DNA from: Blautia sp.
GTDB taxonomy: Bacteria > Bacillota > Clostridia > Lachnospirales > Lachnospiraceae
Direction of reading: 5' to 3'
Assembly (NCBI GenBank): GCA_030841965.1
Contig: JAUUSJ010000066.1
Coordinates: 1 to 21,450 of the forward strand
Length of the DNA stretch: 21,450 bases
Both the position numbers and the translations under genes were made by a program. The notes beneath the pieces were generated by a model, which saw nothing but the letters and a program-made list of their open reading frames with translations, did no database searches and had not been told where the DNA came from. Of the stretch, positions 13,925 through 21,363 are shown in pieces (positions within the stretch are counted from its first letter, which is position 1; each line of letters begins with the position of its first letter).

Positions 13925-15361
13925 ATGGATAAGATAGACGAGAAAGAGAAGACAAACAAAAAACAAGAGGTAGAAAAAAAAGAAAATCATACAGATTCTC
14001 ACGATAAGTATGAGAAATACTGTTATCTCTGTAGAAGAAGTGAGAAACAAGCTGGAAAAATGATATCCATGCCAGGTAATATGAATATTTGCTCTGACTG
14101 TATGCAAAAAACTTTAGATAGTATGAATAATGGTCAATTCCGCTTTTTTGATATGAATTCCGCTGATTTTTCCAATATGGATTTTTCCAAAATGTTTGGA
14201 ACACAACAGCCAAAACCCCAGAAGGTAAAGAAGAAAAAAGAGGAGAAAAAGGAGGAAGCTGTTTTTTCTCTTAAGAATCTTCCAGCCCCACATAAGATTA
14301 AGGGTATGTTAGATGAGTTTGTTATCGGACAAGACCATGCCAAAAAAGTAATCAGTGTCGCTGTCTATAATCACTATAAGAGAGTGGCGACGAATACGAT
14401 GGATGAGATTGAGATTGACAAATCGAATATGTTGATGATTGGACCGACAGGAAGTGGAAAAACATATCTTGTAAAGACATTAGCTAGGCTCTTGGATGTG
14501 CCATTGGCGATTACAGATGCGACTTCACTGACCGAGGCTGGCTATATCGGCGACGACGTGGAGAGTGTATTATCCAAATTACTTGCGGCTGCCGATAATG
14601 ATGTGGAAAAAGCCGAGAGAGGAATTGTATTTATCGACGAGATTGATAAAATTGCAAAAAAGAGGAATACGAATAGCAGAGATGTCAGTGGCGAGGCGGT
14701 GCAGCAGGGACTGCTCAAATTATTAGAAGGCAGCGAAGTGGAAGTTCCAGTCGGGGCTGCAAGCAAAAATGCGATGGTACCGATGACGACAATCAATACG
14801 AGAAATATTTTATTTATCTGTGGAGGAGCTTTCCCAGAGTTAGATGGAATTATTAAGAGGAGATTAACCAAACAGTCATCGATTGGATTTCAGGCAGATT
14901 TAAAGGATAAGTTTGACAATGAGAAAAACTTATTCCAGTATGTCACGATAGAGGATTTACGTGAATTTGGAATGATACCAGAGTTTATCGGAAGACTTCC
15001 AGTTATCTATTCTTTGCAGCCTCTTGATAAGGAGATGCTTGTTCGTATTTTACATGAACCTAAAAATGCAATCTTAAAGCAGTATGAAAAATTACTTGAG
15101 CTAGATGCAGTGCAGCTTTGCTTTGAAGAGGGAGCATTAGAGGCAATTGCAGAGAAAGCTTTAGAGAGAAAGACAGGGGCGAGAGCGCTTCGTTCTATCA
15201 TCGAGGAGTTAATGCTCGATATTATGTATGAGATTCCAAAGGATGACAATATTGGTAGGGTGACAATTACGAGGGACTATATTTTAAACAAAGGCTTACC
15301 TCTTATCGAGATGAGAGGATACCTTCAGCTGGAACAACAGAAGAAAGAAAGCGAATCCTAG
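13925..15361 (+). CDS. ClpX-like AAA+ unfoldase, divergent paralogue
   Basis: A 478-residue AAA+ ATPase of the ClpX family. A charged N-terminal extension of about 30 residues precedes a C4 zinc-binding domain (C33, C36, C56, C59). A Lys/Glu-rich linker (about 97-112) follows, then the AAA+ core with Walker A GPTGSGKT (173-180), pore-1 loop GYIG (206-209, canonical GYVG), Walker B IVFIDE (234-239), and RDVSGEAVQQ. The ClpP-binding IGF loop is present (320-322). The segment that normally carries the RKH loop (GGRKHP in classic ClpX) reads PVGAASKNAMVPM, so that motif is absent. The gene is not next to tig, clpP or lon, as the main clpX usually is. It is therefore probably a second ClpX; interaction with ClpP is inferred from the IGF loop. 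Confidence 0.88.
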   Translation: MDKIDEKEKTNKKQEVEKKENHTDSHDKYEKYCYLCRRSEKQAGKMISMPGNMNICSDCMQKTLDSMNNGQFRFFDMNSADFSNMDFSKMFGTQQPKPQKVKKKKEEKKEEAVFSLKNLPAPHKIKGMLDEFVIGQDHAKKVISVAVYNHYKRVATNTMDEIEIDKSNMLMIGPTGSGKTYLVKTLARLLDVPLAITDATSLTEAGYIGDDVESVLSKLLAAADNDVEKAERGIVFIDEIDKIAKKRNTNSRDVSGEAVQQGLLKLLEGSEVEVPVGAASKNAMVPMTTINTRNILFICGGAFPELDGIIKRRLTKQSSIGFQADLKDKFDNEKNLFQYVTIEDLREFGMIPEFIGRLPVIYSLQPLDKEMLVRILHEPKNAILKQYEKLLELDAVQLCFEEGALEAIAEKALERKTGARALRSIIEELMLDIMYEIPKDDNIGRVTITRDYILNKGLPLIEMRGYLQLEQQKKESES

Positions 15362-15414
15362 TGGCAAGGTCGCTTTCACGGCTATTTAAGGAAAATGGAA
15401 TCAAGAAAAAGAAG

Positions 15415-15431
15415 AAACAGCTTTGCTGTTT
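15415..15431 (+). terminator. Possible weak terminator after the ClpX-like gene
   Basis: AAACAGC-TTT-GCTGTTT is a perfect 7-bp hairpin, 54 bases after the stop codon. It is followed by TATAAAGG instead of a clear T-run, so termination would be inefficient. Confidence 0.35.
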
Positions 15432-15561
15432 TATAAAGGATAATAGGGGATAAAGGATAAAAATGGCAGTATTATGTACTATAAAATAAGAGAGAGGAGG
15501 CTGGCGTTTTTGCCAGACAAGGATAGTTAAGATGAGAAGAAAGAAAAAAGGAGAAGGAAAA

Positions 15562-17532
15562 ATGAGTGAGCTAGAAATCAAATATTTGAAAAGTTTATCT
15601 GCACTTTATCCAGATATTGCCTCTGTATGCACGGAAATTATTAATTCGCAGGCAATTTTAAATTTGCCAAAAGGAACAGAGCATTTTGTGTCTGATATTC
15701 ATGGAGAGTACGAGCAGTTTTTGCATGTGCTAAAAAATGGTTCTGGTGCAATTCGCTATAAGATAGAAGATGTATTTGGCAATACATTGAGTGCGAAAGA
15801 CAAGAGAGCTTTGGCATCTTTGATTTATTATCCAGAAGAAAAACTGGAAGATATGATTCAGAGAGAGAAAAATGAGGAGGATTTGCTCGACTGGTATAAG
15901 ATTACCCTAAATCGTCTTATCGCAGTTTGCAAAGAATCATCCAGCAAATATACGAGGTCTAAGCTTCGCAAATGCCTTCCAAAGGATTTTGCCTATATTA
16001 TGGAGGAATTGCTCAGTGAAAATAACCGTGTTATGGATAAGGAGGCATATTATAACGAGATTTTTGCCACCATTATTCGTCTTGACCGAGCAAAAGAATT
16101 TATCACAGCGCTTGCCCATGTGATTCAGAGACTTGTCGTGGATCAGCTACATGTCATTGGAGATATTTTTGACAGAGGTCCTGGAGCTCATATTATTATG
16201 GACCGTCTGATGGAATATCACTCCGTTGATTTCCAATGGGGCAATCACGATATTGTATGGATGGGCGCGGCGTCTGGACATGAGGCTTGTATCGCCAATG
16301 TTATCAGACTCTCTGCCCGTTATAATAATTTAAATGTACTAGAGGAGGGCTATGGAATCAATTTAATTCCTCTCGCTCGATTTGCATTGGATATGTATGC
16401 GGACGACCCTTGTGAATGCTTCGATATTCATGCGGACGAGGACCAGCAGGAAAAATATGAGACTAGTCTTAATATGAAAATGCATAAGGCGATTGCGATT
16501 ATTCAGTTTAAATTAGAAGGGCAGCTGATTGCGAGAAGACCTGAATTTAATATGGAGTCCAGAAGATTGCTTGATAAAATCAATTATGAGACGGGAACTA
16601 TCACAATCGAGGGAAAAGAATATCCACTTCTTGACAAGAATTTCCCAACGATAGACCCAGAGGACCCATATAAGCTTTCTGAGGGTGAGGAAGCGTTGAT
16701 GCATCGTCTCAAGAAAGCATTTAAAAACTGCGAGAAACTTCAAAAACATGTACGTTTCTTGTTCTCAAAGGGAAGTCTCTTCCTTGTTCACAACTCAAAT
16801 TTACTCTACCATGGCTGTGTTCCTCTAAATGAGGACGGAACTTTCAGAGAAGTAAAGATTGGAAAGTATACATACTCGGGAAAAAGTCTCTATGAAGTAT
16901 TAGAGTACTATGCGAGAAAGGGATATTATCAGCAAGAAAATCTAGAAGACTATTATTATGGTCAAGATATTATGTGGTATATTTGGTCGAATGAGAACTC
17001 GCCAGTATACGGAAAAGAAAAGATGGCTACCTTTGAGCGATACTTTATCGATGATAAACAGATTCAACAAGAAAAGAAGGACAATTATTATCAGTTAATT
17101 GAATCACCTGAGGTAGTGGACCGTATTATGATAGAATTTGGATTAGACCCATCTGAGGGACATATTATCAATGGACATATGCCAGTACAGCTTAAGAGAG
17201 GAGAATCCCCAATAAAATGCGGTGGAAGAGTCTTAATTATTGACGGTGGCTTCTCAAAAGCATATCAGACAAAGACAGGAATCGCTGGCTATACCTTAAT
17301 CTATAATTCCAGGGGAATGCGCCTAGTATCTCACGAACCATTTACATCGACAAAAGATGTAATTATAAATGAGACAGATATCCACTCTTCCACACAGCTG
17401 ATAGAGAGAAATCAAAACCGTGTTCTAGTAAATGATACCGATAACGGAAAAGCAATCCGAAATCGAATCGAAGATTTGGAAAAATTGCTTCACGCTTATC
17501 GAACTGGTTTACTTCAGGAGACAACCATCTAG
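15562..17532 (+). CDS. fbp: Fructose-1,6-bisphosphatase, class III
   Basis: Gluconeogenic phosphatase hydrolysing fructose 1,6-bisphosphate to fructose 6-phosphate. 656 residues, matching the large Firmicutes-type (class III) enzyme rather than the roughly 330-residue class I. Metallophosphoesterase motifs are visible: FVSDIHGEYEQF (about 42-53), GDIFDRG (about 199-205) and GNHD (about 227-230). The conserved C-terminal region has INGHMPV and GGRVLIIDGGFSKAYQ. The ATG at 15562 is preceded by AAAAGGAG with good spacing; an ATG at 15532 is in frame but lacks a site and adds only a basic leader. The untranslated region contains a CTGGC-GTTTTT-GCCAG hairpin near 15502-15517. Followed by tandem hairpin units and the terminator at 17670-17719. 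Confidence 0.96.
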   Translation: MSELEIKYLKSLSALYPDIASVCTEIINSQAILNLPKGTEHFVSDIHGEYEQFLHVLKNGSGAIRYKIEDVFGNTLSAKDKRALASLIYYPEEKLEDMIQREKNEEDLLDWYKITLNRLIAVCKESSSKYTRSKLRKCLPKDFAYIMEELLSENNRVMDKEAYYNEIFATIIRLDRAKEFITALAHVIQRLVVDQLHVIGDIFDRGPGAHIIMDRLMEYHSVDFQWGNHDIVWMGAASGHEACIANVIRLSARYNNLNVLEEGYGINLIPLARFALDMYADDPCECFDIHADEDQQEKYETSLNMKMHKAIAIIQFKLEGQLIARRPEFNMESRRLLDKINYETGTITIEGKEYPLLDKNFPTIDPEDPYKLSEGEEALMHRLKKAFKNCEKLQKHVRFLFSKGSLFLVHNSNLLYHGCVPLNEDGTFREVKIGKYTYSGKSLYEVLEYYARKGYYQQENLEDYYYGQDIMWYIWSNENSPVYGKEKMATFERYFIDDKQIQQEKKDNYYQLIESPEVVDRIMIEFGLDPSEGHIINGHMPVQLKRGESPIKCGGRVLIIDGGFSKAYQTKTGIAGYTLIYNSRGMRLVSHEPFTSTKDVIINETDIHSSTQLIERNQNRVLVNDTDNGKAIRNRIEDLEKLLHAYRTGLLQETTI

Positions 17533-17650
17533 TATAAAATGTTTTTCTAATCCATGCACGAGCAATGCAAGGATAGAGAAAATCGTCCAGTGTATACATC
17601 AGTTTCCTAATCAACGCACGGAAAATGCAGTGAGAAAGAAAACTGTCTAG
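17531..17650 (+). repeat. Two diverged tandem units of about 60 bp downstream of fbp
   Basis: CTAATC occurs at 17547-17552 and 17607-17612, exactly 60 bases apart. GCACG, AATGCA, a GAGAAAA-like run and AGTATAC/AGTGTATAC follow in the same order in both units. Each unit can fold, for example AGTTTCCT with AGAAAACT in the second. They sit between the fbp stop and the strong terminator. Confidence 0.65.
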
Positions 17651-17669
17651 TATACATATAAAATATAAA

Positions 17670-17719
17670 AGGCTGTCGCAAAATAAAATCTATAAAAAGA
17701 GTATATTTTGCGACAGCCT
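17670..17719. terminator. Bidirectional terminator between fbp and the lipoprotein gene
   Basis: AGGCTGTCGCAAAATA (17670-17685) and TATTTTGCGACAGCCT (17704-17719) form a perfect 16-bp inverted repeat with an 18-base loop. A/T-rich runs on both sides suit termination of fbp (plus) and the opposing lipoprotein gene (minus). Confidence 0.9.
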
Positions 17720-17753
17720 AAATTTATTTCCACTATCTCTAAATTACATAACG

Positions 17754-17773
17754 AACAAAAATTTTACGCTATC
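17754..17773 (+). repeat. 20-bp dispersed repeat, copy 1
   Basis: AACAAAAATTTTACGCTATC is identical to 20077-20096, about 2.3 kb away in the same orientation. It lies between the terminator and the lipoprotein stop codon. Neither copy is in a gene. Confidence 0.85.
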
Positions 17774-17795
17774 GAAGTTATTTGTGATATTTTTT

Positions 17796-18200
17796 TTATC
17801 GATTTCTTGTAGTGCCATCTGTTGTATTTGTATTAGCCGTATTATCGGTACCCTCAAGCATATCCTCTGCGCCATCGATCACATCATTTGCTGCATCTCC
17901 GATATCATCTATTACCCCTTCTCTTGTCGTTTTATTGGTATCAGAAGCAGTTGTCTCATTTCTATCTCCATTATTATTGAAATCTTCATCACTATTGGCT
18001 GTAGTATTCGTAGAATTTGCATCATTATTCATAGTAGTCCCTTCTTGGGTGTTAGCATTATCTCCATTGATATCAGTGGCAGTCTGTGAGGTGCCATTAT
18101 CATTTTGGTTTGTGCCTCTATTTCCACATCCGTAGATGGAAAGGGAAAGGACAGATACTAAAAGAAAAAGTAAAAGAAAATGATTGTGTCTTTTATTCAT
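17796..18200 (-). CDS. Small low-complexity lipoprotein, unknown function
   Basis: 134 residues. A basic N-terminus (MNKRHNH) and hydrophobic stretch lead to a lipobox ending SIYGC, so Cys25 should be lipidated and the protein held on the outer face of the membrane. Most of the mature chain is rich in Asn, Thr, Asp and Ser and is probably disordered. Near residues 93-117 a short ordered-looking acidic segment, EGVIDDIGDAANDVIDGAED, could form an amphipathic helix. GGAGG lies just upstream of the ATG. It is transcribed toward the shared terminator. I do not recognise a specific family; similar small Asp/Asn-rich lipoproteins occur in clostridia. Divergent from the amidase gene. Confidence 0.8.
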   Translation of the reverse strand: MNKRHNHFLLLFLLVSVLSLSIYGCGNRGTNQNDNGTSQTATDINGDNANTQEGTTMNNDANSTNTTANSDEDFNNNGDRNETTASDTNKTTREGVIDDIGDAANDVIDGAEDMLEGTDNTANTNTTDGTTRNR

Positions 18201-18366
18201 AATAAAACCTCCATTAATAAAAATATATTTTCTATATCATTTAGTATTGATGATTTCGTTGAAAATATAGATGGAAATACTTGGAATCCCAGAAAAATAA
18301 AAAAGTGACTAATATATCGGAGGGAAATCCGAAAAAATGACAAAGAGAGATTTTATTCATAAACCG

Positions 18367-18394
18367 TTGACAATTTTTTTGAATATGGTATTAT
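18367..18394 (+). promoter_or_regulatory. Predicted promoter of the amidase gene
   Basis: TTGACA at 18367-18372, 16 bases, TATTAT at 18389-18394, giving a short leader of about 33 nt before the ATG at 18434. Confidence 0.72.
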
Positions 18395-18433
18395 TAAAGA
18401 CAAGAAATAAAATTAAATAAGGGAGAAGATAAG

Positions 18434-19567
18434 ATGATGAAAAAGCTAAAAACAGTATTTTCTTTGCTTCTCGCATTCACTTTAGTTCTTTCACTTGCTA
18501 GTCAGGTGGATGCATCTGTAGGTGGCAAGGGGACAACTAAGGTACAACTCACGTATAATGGCAAGACATACGAATACGATTCTCCAGTTTTAGTAAAGAA
18601 TGGGGATAAAGCAATTGACCTAAAGGATACACCAGGTGTTGTTATTGATAATTGTGTTATGATGCCTTGTAATCGTTTCCTAGTAAAAAGTGGATTAGGT
18701 GTTAAGAGAACTTATAATAAAGAGAAAAAGCGTATGACATTAAAGCTTGGCTCGAATAAATTAGTCTTAACATTGGGAGAAAAAACCGCTAAGTTAAATG
18801 GCAGAGAGGTAAGCCTTACTGTAGCCCCAAGAAGTGTTCTCTATAAGGATACAAAGGTAGAGCGTGTCTTAATTCCTGCAAAGGAAGTATGTGATTACTT
18901 GGGAATCAACTATAGTTATGATGAGAAGAACTCGATTGTAACTGTAAGTAATAAGGCGACTGTGAAGAATGAGAGTACTAGTAGTACGAGTTCAACACAG
19001 GTGAAAAAGAAAAGTGGGAAGACAAAGATAGTTGTTTTGGATGCAGGTCACGGTGGTGCTGATACAGGCGCAATCGGCAATGGCTTAAAGGAAAAGGATT
19101 TAACCTTACAGATTGTAAAAGCTGCCAAAACTTATTTTGATAAGGACCCTAATTTTAAGGTCTATTATACAAGATTGACAGATAAAACGTTGACATTATC
19201 AAGTCGTTCTGAGTTTGCCAATAATCGGAATGCAGATGTCTTTGTGAGTATACATATCAATTCCTTCACGAGTACTTCCGAGGGAACAGAGACATTGTAT
19301 AATCCAAATCGCCCGAATAAAAAAGATGGTTTAACCTCTTATCAGCTTGCCTCTATCATGCAGGCAAAGATTAGGGCAGCCACAGGATTCCCTAACCGTG
19401 GTTTAGTTCAAAGAACAGGATTATCTGTATTAAATCGTACAACGATGCCAGCGTGTCTGGATGAGTTTGGATTTATTACGAATGCTTCCGAGGCAAAGAG
19501 CATGAGTGAGAACACAGATAAATACGGAGAGGCAGTATACGAAGCTATCGTTCAGGCAACAAAATAA
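18434..19567 (+). CDS. Secreted N-acetylmuramoyl-L-alanine amidase (Amidase_3)
   Basis: Cleaves the bond between muramic acid and the stem peptide in peptidoglycan. 377 residues. A signal peptide covers about 1-28 (MMKKLKTVFSLLLAFTLVLS then SQVDAS). Residues about 35-175 resemble the copper amine oxidase N-terminal (stalk) domain often found in clostridial secreted proteins. A Ser/Thr/Lys linker (about 178-196) precedes the Amidase_3 domain. Its zinc ligands and catalytic glutamate are in place: H206 in LDAGHGG, E220 in LKEKDLT, H274 in SIHINS and E344 in CLDEFGFITN. GGGAGA precedes a double ATG at 18434/18437. It has its own promoter and terminator, so it is monocistronic. Confidence 0.93.
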   Translation: MMKKLKTVFSLLLAFTLVLSLASQVDASVGGKGTTKVQLTYNGKTYEYDSPVLVKNGDKAIDLKDTPGVVIDNCVMMPCNRFLVKSGLGVKRTYNKEKKRMTLKLGSNKLVLTLGEKTAKLNGREVSLTVAPRSVLYKDTKVERVLIPAKEVCDYLGINYSYDEKNSIVTVSNKATVKNESTSSTSSTQVKKKSGKTKIVVLDAGHGGADTGAIGNGLKEKDLTLQIVKAAKTYFDKDPNFKVYYTRLTDKTLTLSSRSEFANNRNADVFVSIHINSFTSTSEGTETLYNPNRPNKKDGLTSYQLASIMQAKIRAATGFPNRGLVQRTGLSVLNRTTMPACLDEFGFITNASEAKSMSENTDKYGEAVYEAIVQATK

Positions 19568-19575
19568 AAGAATGA

Positions 19576-19624
19576 AAAGGTCGTCACACGAGTGAAGTTG
19601 TTCACAGTGGTTGACGACTTTTTT
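19576..19624 (+). terminator. Intrinsic terminator after the amidase gene
   Basis: The arms AAAGGTCGTCA (19576-19586) and TGACGACTTT (19612 onward) form an outer stem with a G-T wobble. An inner GTGAA-GTTG-TTCAC stem caps it, and a T-run follows. Confidence 0.85.
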
Positions 19625-19650
19625 ATGGGAAAATTGGGATGGGGATAGAC

Positions 19651-19866
19651 GCGAAGAGAGACTGGAGATATGTCCTCAAAAAACACGTTCGTTCCCACGG
19701 TTTTTCGACATACGCTGATTTTTGCCGCCTCCCGCAAACTCGCAGCTACGCTGCTCAAACAGTGCTCCAGCGGCAAAGCTAAGTATATCGAAAAACCGCT
19801 CCACTCTCTATCGTTTTTTGAGGACATATCTCCAGTCTCTCTTCGCTGTGTACTGGCAAAACTTTA
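19651..19866. mobile_element. MITE-like nested palindromic element, complete copy
   Basis: Bases 19651-19684 and 19813-19846 are a perfect 34-bp inverted repeat. Further in, CGGTTTTTCGA (19698-19708) pairs with TCGAAAAACCG (19788-19798), TTTGCCGC (19731-19738) with GCGGCAAA (19770-19777), and GCAGC-TAC-GCTGC (19742-19754) makes a hairpin within the loop. The flank TGTGTACTGGCAAAAC (to 19862) is also conserved in other copies. Related partial copies lie at 1-68, 20985-21027 and 21364-21450. Reading frames on both strands here are translations of the palindrome and lack ribosome binding sites. No transposase is encoded. Confidence 0.8.
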
Positions 19867-19882
19867 TAAAATGAGGGCGTTG

Positions 19883-19988
19883 GGCGCCAGTGACGCTTGT
19901 TTAGCGCCGACCGGAGTGGAACGTAGATGCGGGAACACATTGTGCGGAGCAATCTGGTATCAAAGGGGGTAAAAGACCTTTTGACCCC
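19883..19988. repeat. Hairpin repeats downstream of the MITE-like element
   Basis: A GGCGC (19883-19887) / GCGCC (19904-19908) hairpin is followed by a copy (19931-19988) of the repeat found at 2773-2835. This copy keeps CACATTGTGC, GGTATCAAAGGGG and the CTTTTGACCC arm; its left arm has lost one C and is an imperfect palindrome. With the MITE-like element and the amidase terminator, this accounts for most of the gap 19568-20187. The remainder (19990-20187) is A/T-rich, with an 11-bp direct repeat at 20044-20065 and no clear promoter. Confidence 0.75.
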
Positions 19989-20076
19989 AATATCATAAAT
20001 TTTAAAATTTTTTTTACAGGGATAGATACTACATAGTTTCAATATGCGTTTTTCATGCGTTTCTCACTTTTTTACT

Positions 20077-20096
20077 AACAAAAATTTTACGCTATC
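20077..20096 (+). repeat. 20-bp dispersed repeat, copy 2
   Basis: Identical to 17754-17773. It lies about 110 bases before the deacetylase start. Confidence 0.85.
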
Positions 20097-20187
20097 CTTC
20101 AATATGATGATATATAAAAATGGCATATTTAAAAAAATAAGAAATAGATATGAAAAAAATGGAAATATGAATGGGGAGAGTAGAGAA

Positions 20188-20949
20188 ATGAGGGGAAAAT
20201 TATTTTTTCAGTTTATGATTCTATGCTTTTTCATAGCCACGTTCCTTTACTTAGAGAAAAAAACAATAGTAATGACGAGTTCTCAGACCGAGAAAAAGAA
20301 TGAAAATCTTCCAATTTATTCTGTGGATACGGGCGAAAAGAAGTATATTAGCCTCACATTTGATGCGGCTTGGGGAACGGAAGATTTGGAGCAAATTTTG
20401 GATATCTTAGATAAAAATAAAGTAAAAGCCAGTTTCTTTGTCACGGGAGATTGGGTGTCTCGCTACCCTGAGGCGATAAAGGAGTTGGCAAAGAGAGGGC
20501 ATGATATTGGTAATCATGGAGATAACCATAAGCATATGACACAGATAGGAAGAGAAGAGCAGATAGAGGAGATAAAAGGAGCTCATAATAAGATAAAAAG
20601 TTTATTAGGAAAAGAAATGAATCTATTTCGTGCTCCATATGGTGATTATAATGAGGAAGTGGTAAAGACTGCGAGGGAATGTGGGTATTATACGATTCAA
20701 TGGGATGTAGATAGCCTAGATTGGAAGAATTATGGGGTGGATAATATCGTTCAGACTGTTGTGGAACATAAAAATTTACAAAATGGTTCAATTGTTCTGC
20801 TTCATAACGGGACGCAGTATACGAAAGATGCGTTGGAGACGATTATTGTGGAGTTGAAAAAGAAGGGGTATACGTTTGTTCCTGTGTCGAAGATGATTTA
20901 TCGGGAGGGGTATAAGATGGATGTGACTGGTAGGCAGGTGAAGGGGTGA
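20188..20949 (+). CDS. Membrane-anchored polysaccharide deacetylase (NodB domain, PdaB-like motif 1)
   Basis: About 253 residues. An N-terminal signal anchor (about 4-21, FFQFMILCFFIATFLYL) is followed by a NodB domain facing the outside, expected to remove acetyl groups from peptidoglycan or another glycan. Motif 1 is TFDAAWG: the first Asp (D59, base) is present but the second Asp of the usual TFDD, a metal ligand, is Ala, as in PdaB-type sporulation proteins. Motif 2 is intact (H110 and H114 in GNHGDNHKH). Motif 3 RAPYG (148-152), DWKNYG and IVLLHNG follow. The frame is open upstream to 20044, but GGGGAGAG at 20173-20180 supports the ATG at 20188; an ATG at 20167 is possible. Proximity to the amidase suggests a wall-remodelling role. 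Confidence 0.87.
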   Translation: MRGKLFFQFMILCFFIATFLYLEKKTIVMTSSQTEKKNENLPIYSVDTGEKKYISLTFDAAWGTEDLEQILDILDKNKVKASFFVTGDWVSRYPEAIKELAKRGHDIGNHGDNHKHMTQIGREEQIEEIKGAHNKIKSLLGKEMNLFRAPYGDYNEEVVKTARECGYYTIQWDVDSLDWKNYGVDNIVQTVVEHKNLQNGSIVLLHNGTQYTKDALETIIVELKKKGYTFVPVSKMIYREGYKMDVTGRQVKG

Positions 20950-20984
20950 GGGGTTTTTGAGATAATGGAGAGAGGATGTTGAAA

Positions 20985-21027
20985 GGGCATATCTCTGTCT
21001 CCTCTATCAGCTGTGTATTGGCAAAAC
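20985..21027 (+). repeat. Partial copy of the MITE-like outer end (right-arm orientation)
   Basis: It aligns with 19818-19862: the CATATCT...TCTC stretch followed by CTGTGTATTGGCAAAAC (21011-21027). That 17-mer is the exact reverse complement of 21364-21380. Confidence 0.75.
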
Positions 21028-21300
21028 ACAATATTTCATAAAATCGTGAAATTTTTCATTGCCTATTTGCTTTTGAGGAATAGTAGAGTCATTTATCCAA
21101 AGTGGTATTTGCATCTATTTTGTATAGTTATGCAAATATCCCTGATGATAGTTTGTCCAGTATTCCATTTCTACCCAATTCATTCACATTAGACAACGTT
21201 GCAAATAACACAATCACAATGATATCTCTTAATTTATAACGCATTTTTTTGAGGAGGATTTTCTAAGGAGAAAAAATGCAAAAAATGTGGAAAAAAATAT
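21007..21300 (-). pseudogene. Decayed N-terminal fragment of an ISAs1-type transposase
   Basis: On the minus strand three frame pieces read in order as the N-terminus of an ISAs1/H-repeat transposase. They are HFLHFFSLENPPQK (about 21250-21290), RYKLRDIIVIVLFATLSN (from 21241 down), and WVEMEYWTNYHQGYLHNYTK (from 21177 down). After a TAG at 21115-21117 come WINDSTIPQ and further residues to a TGA at 21007-21009. Family members typically show an RYKL-DII-(hydrophobic)-N-WVEI pattern in this order. At least two frameshifts (near 21244 and 21178) and one in-frame stop disable it, and the catalytic part is missing. It lies between inverted MITE-end copies. The rest of the gap 20950-21450 is these repeats. 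Confidence 0.72.
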
Positions 21301-21363
21301 TAAATTCATCTAAAGACGGAAAATACAATTAATAAAGATACAATAGCGAAATGATTTTATTAC

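Noticed and set aside
19552..19972. Reading frames on both strands sharing a REAAKISVCRK-like peptide with the left-edge frame
   Set aside because: They are translations of the palindromic element and its flank, so the shared peptide reflects the DNA repeat, not a conserved protein.
21276..21332. 18-residue cationic peptide MQKMWKKILNSSKDGKYN with a good AAGGAG site
   Set aside because: It lies antisense to the decayed transposase N-terminus, is very short, and its A-rich composition follows from the T-rich opposite strand; kept only as a curiosity.
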